Source: Crambe crambe (lineage: Eukaryota > Porifera > Demospongiae > Poecilosclerida > Crambeidae). Taken from it: a stretch of DNA of 64,000 nt. The translations under genes were made by a program, and so were the position numbers. The DNA lies in assembly GCA_963924555.1 (NCBI GenBank), contig OZ004595.1, forward strand, positions 2,294,001 through 2,358,000, in the 5' to 3' direction. Positions 15,876 through 31,500 of this stretch are shown here, in pieces. How positions within the stretch are numbered: the stretch's first letter is position 1; the number at the start of each line of letters is the position of its first letter. The notes under the pieces were generated by a model, which saw only the letters and a list, made by a program, of their open reading frames with translations, was not told the origin of the DNA and ran no database searches.

Positions 15876-18800
15876 CCGTCACAAGATATACCATACATAC
15901 TGAACATGTATAGGTCTAGCTATACTAATTCATTTAGTGCTCTCACCAGTTTTTCTGTATGTCTGTTCCAACGGAGAGTCGTCTGTTGCCTTAGACTTTT
16001 GTTGTCCCACACTCTGTCCTGACCCTTGCTTTCCATCATTGACTTCTTCATGTCTGTCATGTACATCTTCTATATGTCAAGTGATTATCACCATCAATAA
16101 TGCCCCACATAGATACAACCTGTACACTTTACTGATAATATGTGAGGGGTTCTTGAATGTAATCACATTTCAAAGGGTTCTCCCCAGTGAAACTGATCAG
16201 AGTGGTGCTTGAATACCACATTAAAGAATATTGATATTCTTGTGGCTATTAAAATACATTGTTTTGGTCTCTAACACCCTTTGGGGAGAACACCGCAAAT
16301 GCAACCCCACATTTTTTTACAGTTCTGTTTGCCATCAGTATACTGCACATAATGTTCATACCTGGTTCATCTGTTGCCTCATGCTTGTCAGACTGTCGTT
16401 GTCCCACACTCTGCCTTGCATTCTGCTTCCCGCCTTTATTTTCTCTTCCTAGAAAATAATGAACATAATAAGTCATAGCACACCCCATTCAAATTATAAG
16501 ACTTCAGTATTAAATTTTACTCTTTGCTCTTACTTTGTATCTTCTTTGCCATCACTGGATGACCACATTCTTCCAGAGCAGTGGCAAGTCTGTCCCATGA
16601 AGCTTCTCCATCGTTATCGTTATCAATCCAATATGTGATGACATCCATTAACACTCCATCAGCATCATTAGGATTGTTTACAGCAAAAGTAAGAAGTCGT
16701 TCCTGTGGTACGTCCAGAAACACACCCAGCTGCCTAGCTTTGCCAGCAGGGAAATGTTCTTTAATTAAAAACTGTAAAAAACTGTTTGTAGATGGGTGAC
16801 CAGAAGCTGGTAAAGTGGTTGTACTGCTTGTAGATGGCTGACCCAAGGCTGGTAAAGCACATTCCATTATATCACACTTTCCAATAACCTATAGAACAAA
16901 TAAACAGATAATATCAATGCAATGAAGTCTATTTCATCCTTACCTGAGGGTCTCTATCACAGAATATGCTGTACTGACTCAAGTGACAGTGCAAGTCACT
17001 GTACGTGGCATGTTTAGAGTCTCTCCAGTCAACCAATACTTCAAATATGGCATCTGCAGAAGGCTTTAAATCTGCTGGTATGTTTTGTTCTTGTGTGAAC
17101 ATCATATACACAGTCCTGCCAGCCTCGTTAGAACAGATGCTCTTAGAAATGCGCTGCAAGTAATCATCTGTGATGATATTTTCTTTCTCTGAAGAGTTGA
17201 AGAGCTGGTGAATGTTGAAGTGAGAAAATGGATCAAAGGTGACCAACTTCTCTAATTCAATGCTCTCATGTTCAGGATCATCACACAGAACTAATTGTAC
17301 TTGCTTACATATAGTGTGGGCTATAGATGGTAAGCTGTACAATGCAGTTTTTTCACACGATCGTGGTGGGTACTGGATGTGATCAGGGTGACAGAAGGAC
17401 TCTGAAACCTCTAGTGATGGACAGATGTCTGAAACTGCTGAGGTTATTACCTTGATCAAAGACGATCGATAAGAAATGTAATGTGCTCTTGAGTCTTGAG
17501 ATGAGCTTATGCTCCGTAGCATTAGCATGACTGCCTGGCATTGCTCAGTAACTTCAACAAGACACTCCAACCCTGATCCTGTTTTCCAGGAAATGCCATT
17601 TTTCCATACTGAACAGCATCTCTGAATTGTTGGTGGAGTAAAACCTATTATTCGCCTGGTAACTACAGAAAGAGGGAAGTTGAAAGCAATTCGCAATTGT
17701 AGCACCTGAAGAAATCGCGGAGTAAAAAATTCATTTGCTTGTGTGGTTTCCACGATCCAACCACATTTATTGGAATAGTCACCATCATCCTTCCAAATCT
17801 TCTCAGGCTTTTCAATGCTAACCAGTCCAGGAAAGAAAAAGAATCGCTGTGGATCTTTTGATTTGAGGTCACTCTCAGTTAAAAGCTGCAGAATTACTTC
17901 ATCATTGATCTCTTGACAGAATTCCATGTGTGTGAGAAAACCTATCAGCATGTCTGGATCATGATGTGGAAAGTGTTTGACTAGACCAGAAAGAGTCACA
18001 ACACCAGTGTTGGTGCTCAACTCACTGAAATGCTGTCTGAAATGCTGAGGGGCAAATAGTGATCCATTCACTTCATTCAGAAGCACTTCTTTCTGGATGA
18101 TCAACCAACTCTTCTCTATCAAAGACTTGTGCTTTATGAGAATGATATGACCTTTATTGCTTAATTCTTCACACAGCCGCAAGATTTCCTTATCTTGCAC
18201 AGGTAGAAGCTTAACAGGATTTTTTTCTTCAAATTTTGATTCAAATATAAAATCATCCCAATCTATGCCATCATCAAAATCTGCATCAGTATAGGAAAGA
18301 GGATCGATTCCAGATTTGATCCAATCTTCACTCAGAGCAAGAACTTTACTTGCCATAACAGCTGGTTTGGATTTGAAGTTACCAAGGAGAAAAGCATAGA
18401 AACAGTGAAGGATGAAGTTCATTTTAGCTATGCCACACAACTCTTTGAAACTGGCACTGAGTTGGGAACGAAGTGACACTATCTTATCAGAGTTAGGCAT
18501 TCGACAGTCCAATGCTATAAATGAGACTTGTTCCAGCTGAAATCTTTGGAAATCTGGGGCTAAATATTTCTTGATATTTCGAATTTTTTCTTCACTCTTC
18601 TCAGTTGGAGATAGATCAGCAAAGCTTAAAACTACAACCAAGTGAGGGTTAGTGCCCACTGATTCTGAAGGTGATTGATGATGCAAGAAATTCAACCAGT
18701 ACAGGATATCCTGCTGGATGTATTTGAGGTCCTTCCTAATGTCCACTAACAAAAGGATGAGTGGAGGAGATGCAGACAATATAGTGTGTAGAATGGCTTC

Positions 18801-21800
18801 ATGACTGGCATAATACTCACTCTGACCAGCTAAATCATACCAGATTACAGACCCAAAGCTTTCACTCTCATAAGCTGAAGGAATTATCCCAGCAGTGAAT
18901 GCTTCAGCATGCACCATATCTTGACAACCTTCACTCTTGAGAGCTTTGATGAGTGTGCTCTTACCAGTTGCATGTTTACCTATTACAATTATGTTCAGTG
19001 GTGTTGGAGGTGGTTTTTCAGAAGCATATGAATCAAAAAAATGCTTGTACGTGTTATAAAGGTACTGAGGGTTGGCACCATGCTCTACAAGAAGTTTGAC
19101 AATTTCAGGACACTCTAATGATGTGTTCATTAGAGGAGTACAGTGAGCATTGTTCTGCATATCAACATTGACTCCTGCAACTGACACTAAATACTCCACA
19201 ACAGTAAAAGAGCCTTGATAGCAAGCTAAATGCAAAGGTGTGTCACCTTCCAAGTTGGGGAGGTTGGGATCACTGCTCAAATCCTCACATAAGAACTTCA
19301 CAGCTTCTACACTGCAATTACTAGTTCTACACACTTCATGTAAAGCTGTACTGCCTTCAATGGTCACAGCATTGGGATTAATACCACTGCTAACCAGTTT
19401 CACCTTACGGAGATCACAAGTGCGAGCAGCCAGATGGAGTGGTAGTTCATGGAATACATTCTTCACTGTTAAGTAGTCGACAAAGTTCTCCATCTCCACT
19501 AACCTTTCTATGAGGTAATCATCATCATTTCTTAATGCTATGTGCAAAATAGTGTCCTCATTTTGAGCTAATAAATCAAAGTCAGTTAAATTTTTTAGGT
19601 AGATTAATGTAGCTGATTTAATATAACTGGATCTCTGTGGGCAACTTTCAGTGATAATGGAGTCAAAGGATAGAATTTCATGCATTTTTTTTCCTGTTTT
19701 ATTTTTTATGTTAACTGAGCAATCCTTAGAACCCAATAACCATGATATCATATCATCCCTCATAGGATGATGCAAGCACACAAGATGGAGTGGTGTGTTT
19801 CCATCTATGTCTTGATGATCAACATCACAGTCCCCCAATAACTCCATCACTTCTAGTGAACATCCCAATCTACAGGCTATATGCAGAGAATATTCTTGTC
19901 TAGAGTTCATCTTGCTGGGATTAAAGTGGATGACATGAATCAAATGTTTCATCAGAGAATAACTACTCTGCCAATTGTATGATGCCACATGTAATATGGT
20001 GTCTCCTTCTATAAGACTAGTTGGTCTAGTGCAGGCAATACCATGTTCAGAGGTGAACTTACATAATAGAGTATACACCACATCACACTTGTCAATTCCA
20101 TCTATTTGTGTGTATACATCACATTGCCCAACCATCATCAAGTACAAGCAGATATTGTAGCCAGCATTTCTATAAGCTACTTCAAATGGAGTTCTCCCAA
20201 ATTCTGAAGTTGGAGCATTAAATGGAATAGTGGCACACCTTGGTTCACCTTTATTTGCCACATTAACATCACATTCTTTCTCCCTAACAAGATATTGTAC
20301 TATGTCAATGCTATGATTCTGACATGCTATATGAAGTGGTGTGCTGCCAGCTTCATCTTGTCTGTTCACATCACAACCAACACTCACTAACCGAACTATC
20401 TCTATACCATATTGATGCTGGCAAGCAAGATGCAGGGGTAATTCCCCTCTGTTATTGGCCACATTAACATCACACTTTCTGTCTTTAACAAGATATCGTA
20501 CCATGTCAGTGCTACCATTCTGAAATGCTATATGAAGTGGTGTGTTGCCAGCTTTATCTTGTCTGTTAACATCACATCTCGCCAACAACTCTATTACTTC
20601 AAGTGAACATCCTGTTCTACAGGCTATATGCAAAGGATATTCTTGCTTAGAATTTGCTATACTTGGACTAAGATCCAACTCTTGTATCAAATGTTTGATC
20701 AAAGCACTCTGACAATTGTATGATGCCACATGTAATATGGTGTCTCCTTCTATAAGACTAGTTGGTCTAGTGCAAGCAATACCATGTTCAGAGGTGAACT
20801 TACATAATAGAGTATACACCACATCACACTTGTCAATTCTATCTATTTGTGTGTATACATCACATTCCCCAACAATCATCAAGCACAAACATGCATCAAA
20901 GTCATTGTTTCTAAATGCTTCTTCAAATAAAGTTCTTGTGTTTGACTCAGAAGTTACAGCATTCAATAAAGTGAGGCCACACTGTTTAGATTTGATAGTG
21001 TGTTTGCTAGTCCTTAGTGACATAGATGCATATAATGAAGAATGACTTGTGTCAGCTTCTATGCCACATATATTCAAAGCTACATGATCAACAACACACT
21101 TTCTCTCTTCCACAAGAAACTTTACTATACCAGTGTCACTATTGCAACATGCTATATGAAGTGGTGTGTTGCCAGCTTCATCTTGTCTGTTCACATCACA
21201 ACCAACACTCACTAACTGAACTATCTCTTTACCACACATATGCTTACAAGCAAGATGCAGGGGTAATTCCCCTTTGTTATTGGCCACATTAAAACCACAC
21301 TTTTTCTCTTCAACAAGATATCGTACCATGTCAGTGCTACCATTTTGACATGCCATATGAAGTGGTGTGTTGCCAGCTTCATCTTGTCTGTTCACATCAC
21401 AACCAACACTCACTAACTGAACAATAGTTTTACTGTATCGATGCTTGCAAGCAAGATGCAGGGGTAATTCCCCTTTGTTATTGGCCACATTAAAACCACA
21501 CTTTTTCTCTTCAACAAGATATTGAACTATGTCAGTGCTACCATTCTGACATGCCATATGAAGTGGTGTATTGCCAGCTTCATCTTGTCTGTTCACATCA
21601 CAACCAACACTCACTAACTGAACTATCTCTTTACCACATTTAAGCTTACAAGCAAGATGCAGGGGTAATTCCCCTTTGTTATTGGCCACATTAAAATCAC
21701 ACTTTCTCTCTTCAACAAGATATTGTATCATGTCAGTGCTACCTTTCTGAAATGCCATATGAAGTGGTGTGTTGCCAACTTCATCTTGCCTGTTCACATC

Positions 21801-22277
21801 ACAACCAACACTCACCATCTTCACCCTATCTAATGAATGCCTACAAGCCACATGCAAAGGTAGTCCATCTCCATACTCAGATATTACATCAGTACTTAGA
21901 CCTACTTCATTAATCAAGTACTCTAGGATTGAGCTAACCTCTTCTTCAGTGCTATGGTATCTGTCACAAACCACATGAAGCAGTGTACCCTGATATCCAT
22001 GATCACTACGGTTACAATCACAGTATCCATACCTGTAGTCCTTATTCCCATAGAATCCATAACTACTGTGTTGAGTGTCAGTAGGATACTTGTACTTTTC
22101 AATGAGCGTCTTTATGTCGTCAAGAGACCCATCGTAGCACACGAAATGAAGAGCATCCGCGGCATAAGTTGGTATAGATCCTGGTTCAAATCTATTTATT
22201 ATCTGCAGGACCTCACGAACATCAAGGTCTTCTACAGCTTGTTCATAAGCTTTCTTGAACTCAATCGGGTTTGCCAT
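15764..22277 (-). CDS. gene 2: ankyrin-Roc-COR-death protein with TM tail
   Basis: Five exons join in phase: 22277-16944, 16888-16534, 16448-16362, 16069-15947 and 15837-15764, about 1,990 residues. The start is MANPIEFKKAYEQ. Exon 1 carries an ankyrin array with three almost identical 66-residue double repeats, a duplicated CDVYTQIDxIDKCDVVYTLL block, Roc (P-loop GKHATGKST near 1103, DLAGQ near 1146) and the COR-like region. Exon 2 has two short STP repeats and one death domain (GKARQLGVFLDVP to WDRLATALEECGH). Exons 3-4 form a Gln/Asp/Ser-rich linker. Exon 5 ends in WFPMIWIAVIVIIAIICGYL and stop, a single transmembrane helix. It follows a (TC)n tract and ag, and its phase matches. A protein held in a membrane by its C-terminus, with all other domains in the cytosol, is the likely topology. 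There is no signal peptide. If exon 4 were not spliced, the protein would end ESTK at 15930. Confidence 0.83.
15840..15872. repeat. (GA)n microsatellite before gene 2 last exon
   Basis: This run of about 33 bases of GA, TC on the coding strand, abuts the tag that closes the last intron of gene 2. It is the short allele of the tract seen in all units except unit 5. Confidence 0.95.
16795..16858 (-). repeat. short 42-base STP repeat, gene 2 exon 2
   Basis: Only about one and a half copies of the 42-base Ser/Thr/Pro unit remain (QPSTSSTTTLPASGHPST), compared with about seven in gene 4. The stalk length therefore varies strongly between paralogues. Confidence 0.7.
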
Positions 22278-22293
22278 TTTGAAATCATAAGAT

Positions 22294-22335
22294 CACGTGT
22301 ACGTGCAACTTATTCAGCTGATCAGAGGGCGGGGC
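22294..22335 (-). promoter_or_regulatory. E-box and GC box upstream of gene 2
   Basis: tcacgtg at 22293-22299 and gggcggggc at 22327-22335 lie within 60 bases before the ATG. The same pair in the same order occurs before genes 3 and 4. CACGTG is the core bound by bHLH-ZIP factors such as the MITF/TFE group. Binding here is inference. Confidence 0.45.
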
Positions 22336-22494
22336 TCGCGTACTAATGTAGCTCAACATTTAATAGATAAACAGGAGTCTGGATGTGAGAAAATGCAGAA
22401 CTGGGCTTTGTCCCCTCCTCCAATGAGCCAACATCACATTTTGTGCAGATACGTGAGATTAAGGCTACCAACAATTATTATGACTAAGTTCCAG

Positions 22495-26865
<4,371 letters not shown>

Positions 26866-27150
26866 TTAAAATGCTTTAGCTGTTGAGATCTTGTCAGCCA
26901 GAACATTAAGCTTGATAGCTTTAAGAACATCGACTAATGTCTTCCAACTGACTGGCTGTAGACCAGCACCACCGAGCCACAATCGAAATATCTCAAGGTT
27001 TGGATTCTCCCTGTGCTCCTGAGTTATGGAATTGACTTTAGCACCAGTTTCATCTTGAAGAAGAAGAATGCCAAACTTTAAATGACGAGTGTCAATTTCT
27101 TCAGTGATATCGATATGTGAACGATCACAGCATTTGAACCAGATGAGAGT
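26866..27150 (-). pseudogene. orphan death-domain exon behind gene 3
   Basis: This encodes TLIWFKCCDRSHIDITEEI to KISTAKAF and stop, the same death-domain family as the last exon of gene 5 and unit 6. The start of the exon (DKPTLP) and its acceptor are gone: the (TC)n tract runs straight into ctcactctcatctgg and contains no AG. Gene 3 therefore cannot splice to it by a normal site. The frame is otherwise intact, so the loss appears recent. Confidence 0.7.

Positions 27151-27155
<5 letters not shown>

Positions 27156-27223
<68 letters not shown>
27156..27223. repeat. (GA)n microsatellite, about 68 bases
   Basis: On the minus strand this is a TC run that has replaced the acceptor and first codons of the orphan death-domain exon. 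The intact arrangement (TC run, catag, then acaaaccc) survives at 61798-61854. Confidence 0.95.
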
Positions 27224-27227
<4 letters not shown>

Positions 27228-27296
27228 TAATAATGCATACACATACATACATATCTGGTATTTTAGTGCTCTCACCAGTTTTTCTGTCTGTCTGTT

Positions 27297-28527
27297 CTAA
27301 TGGTGACTTGTCTGTTGCCACACTCTCATTAGACTTTTGTTGTCCCATTCTGTGTTGATATCTTCGTCACTGTTACGCGCATCTTCTAGGAAAGCATAAG
27401 AAATTAACATAACCCTGGACTGGATACTTTTATGTGTGGAGTTCTTGGTTGTAACCTACTACTCTAATAAATGCCCACTCTTCTAGTATTATATTAAACA
27501 AACTAAAAAAAGTACCTCGTTCACCCGTTGCCTCATTCTCATCAGGGTTTCGTTGTCCAGCACTCTGCCTTGCACTTTGCTCCTCACCATTGTTCACATC
27601 TTTGTCTCTTCCTAGAAAAGTAGTTGTAGTTAAGAAGTGGAAAAAATCATTCAGTAACACTCATAGGGTCAAAGTACTCTGCTGTTCAATTAACAACCTT
27701 AAGTCTTACTTCGCATCTTCTTTGCCATTACTGCATGACCACATTTCTCCAGTACAGTAGCAAGTCTGTCCCATGAAGCTTCTCCATTGTTATCAATCCA
27801 GTAAGTGATGACGTCCATTAACACTCCATCAGCATTGTTAGGATGATTAGTGATGAAAGTTTGAATTCGTCCTGCTGGCACATCCAATAACAAGCCTAGC
27901 TTTCTAGCTTCACCAGCAGGGAAATCTTCTTCATTTAAAAACTTCATAACACTGTTAGACTTGATAGTACTTGAGAGAGTGGGTTTACCTGTGAAATATA
28001 ATAAAGAGAAGCTTTATAAATGCCTGGAGCACTGACCAGATGAAGTGATTGTTGAATCACTGCTTGTAGATGGGTGACCAGAAACTGGTAAAGAGGTTGT
28101 TGAATCACTGCTTGTAGATGGATGACCAGAGGCTGTTGTTGAATCACTGCTTGTAGATGGGTGACCAGAGGCTGGTAAAGAGGTTGTTGAATCACTGCTT
28201 GTAGATGGGTGACCAGAGGCTGGTAAAGAGGTTGAGATCTTACCAGCAAGTACATGAAGCTCAATATCATTAAGAACATCAACTAATGTCTTCCAACTGA
28301 CTGGCTGTAGACCAGCACCTCTGAGCCACAATTGAAATATCTCCCTATTTATAGGTCTTGGATCCTTCATGTGTTTGTGAATTATAGAATCGACTTCAGT
28401 GCCAGTTGCATCCTGGAGTAGCAGAGTACCAAGATCTTTATAATGGATGCCAATTTCTTTGATGATGTTGACATGTGAACCATCACAACACTTGAACTTG
28501 ATGAGAGTTGGGAGGGTGGGTTTGTCT

Positions 28528-28562
<35 letters not shown>

Positions 28563-31500
28563 TAAACATAAGTGCTCTAGTGGTAACTCTGTATCTATTT
28601 CTATTTGATGCTCACCATCTAAGTCATTGTTTGTAGATGGGTAACCAGAGGCTTGTGAAGAGATTGTTGACTCACTGCTTGTGGATGGATGACCAGAGGA
28701 TGGTAAAGTGGAGCTGATAGTTTCACATTTTCCAATAACCTACAGAACAATATTATAACAGAGTGTTACAATATGATCCAGTATAGTTGTAACACTCCAT
28801 CCTTACCTGAGGGTCTCTATCACAGAATATGCTGTACTGACTCAAGTGACAGTGCAAGTCACTGTACGTGGCATGTTTAGAGTCTCTCCAGTCAACCAAT
28901 ACTTCAAATATGGCATCTGCAGAAAGCTTTAAATCTGCTGGTATGTTTTGTTCTTGTGTGAACATCATATACACAGTCCTGCCAGCCTCGTTAGAACAGA
29001 TGCTCTTAGAAACGCACTGCAAGTAATCATCCGTGATGACATTTTCTTTCTCTGGAGAGTTGAAGAACTGGTGAATGTTGAAGTGAGAAAATGGTTCAAA
29101 GGTGACTAACTTCACTAATTCAATGCTATCATGTTCAGGATCACGACATGGAACAAATTGTTGTTGCTTGCATATAGTGTGGGCTATAGATGGTAAGCTG
29201 TACAATGCAGTGTCTTCACACTCTTGTGGTGGGTACTGGATGTGATCAGGGTGACAGAAGGACTCTGAAACCTCGAGTGATGGACAAATGTCTGAAACTG
29301 CTGAGGTTATTAACTTGATCAAAGATGATCGATAGGAAATGTAATGTGATGTTAAGTCTTGAGATGAGTTTTTCCTCCGCAGCATTAGCACGACTGCCTG
29401 GCATTGCTCAGTAACTTCAACAAGACATTCCAATCCTGATCCTGTTTTCCAGGAAATGCCATTTTTCCATACTGAACAGCAGCGCTGAACTGTCAATGGT
29501 TCATGAGGGAAACCTATTATTCGTCTAGACACTACAGAAAGAGGGAAGTTAAAAGCAATTCGCAGCTGCAACACCTGAAGAAATCGCGGATTAAAAAATT
29601 TTTTCCCTTGTGTGGTTTCCATGATCCAACCACATGCACTGGAATAGACTCCATCATCCTTCCAGATATCCTCTGGCTTTTCGATCCTCACCAGTCCAGG
29701 AAAGAAAAAGAATCGTGAATCACGTGATCTAAGGTCACTATCAGTTAAGAGCTGCAAAATCACTTCATCATCAATCTCTTGACAGAATTCCAATTGTGTG
29801 AGAAAGCCTATCAGCATGTCGGGATTATGACGTGGAAAGTGTTCGACTAGACCAGAAAGAGTCACCACACCAGTGTTGGTGCTCAACTGCTTGAAATGCT
29901 GTCTGAAATGTTGAGGAGCAAATAGTGATCCATTTACTTCACTTAAAATCATCTCTTTATCGATGATTAACCAACTCCTCTCTATTCCAGACTTGTGCCT
30001 TATAAAAATGATGTGACCTTTATTGCTTAATTCTTCACACAGAGTTAAGATATCACTTTGCCCTGTAGATAAAAGCCGTGCTGGACTTTCATCCTCAAAT
30101 TTTGATTCAGGATCATGAATATTTACATCATCAGTGTCACTGCCGAATTCAGAATCGTTGACATTGTAACCATCCTCAGAGTCACTTCCATAATCAAAAT
30201 TAATATATGCATCGTCACTATCTTCAGAGTCACTGCTTGCTTCCTCACCAGCTTCAGTTAAGGAAAGAGGAAGACTAGTTGTTTCCTCAGTCAAGGAAAG
30301 AGGGTTAAATCCAGATTTGATCCAATCTTCACTCAGAGCAAGAACTTCACTTGCTGTGATAGCTGGTTTGGATTTGAACTTACCAAGGAGAAAAGCATAG
30401 AAACAGTGAAGGATGAAGTTCACTTTAGCTATGCCACACAACTCTTTGAAACTAGCACTGAGTTGGGAACGAAGTGACACTATCTTATCAGAGTTAGGCA
30501 TTCGACAGTCCAGAGCAATCAATGAGACTGGTTCTAACTGAAACTTGCAGAAATCTGAAGCTAAATTATGCCTCACATTTTGGACTTTATCTTTACTGTC
30601 CTCAACTGGAGATAGGTCTGCAAAACTAAAAACTACAACCAAGTGAGGCCTGCCTACAGACTCTGAAGGTGATTGACAATGCAAGAAATTCAACCAGTAC
30701 AAGATATCCTGCTGGATGTATTTGAGGCCATTCCTAATGTCCACTAACAAAAGGATGAGTGGAGGAGATGCAGACAATATAGTGTGTAGAATGGCTTCAT
30801 GACTGGCATAATACTCACTCTGGCCAGCTAAATCATACCACTTTACGAACCCAAAGCTTTTACTTTTATAAGCCGAAGGAATTATCCCAGCAGTGAATGC
30901 TTCAGCATGCACCATATCCTTACAATCTTCACTCTCGAGAGCTTTAATGAGTGTGCTCTTACCAGTTCCATGTTTACCTATTACAACTATACTCAGTGGT
31001 GTTGGAGGTGGTTTTTCAGAAGAGTAAGTTTTAAAGAATTCTTGGTATGTATGATAAAGATGCTGTGGGTCAGCACCATATTTAATGAGAAGTTGAACAA
31101 TTTCAGGATTATCAAGTGGTGTGTACATTAGAGGAGTGCAGTTAGCATTGTCCATCACATCAACATCCACCTTTAGTGTGGAAAGGAAATACTCAACTAT
31201 TCTACCTGAGCCTCGACGACAAGCTAAATGCAAAGGTCTTTCACCCTTCAAGTTAGGGAGGTTAGGATTACATTTCAAATCTTTACACAAGAATCTTATA
31301 ATTTCTATACTTTTTCTGCTACTACATGCCAAGTGAAGTGGTGTGTTGCCAGCATTATCTTGTCTCTTCACATCACAGTCAAGACTCACTAACTTGATTT
31401 CATCTATGCTGAAATCAGAATTGCAAGCAAGGTGCAGAGGCAATTCCCATTTATTATTGACCACATCATTAACAGTGCAGTTTCTATCTTTTATGAGAAG

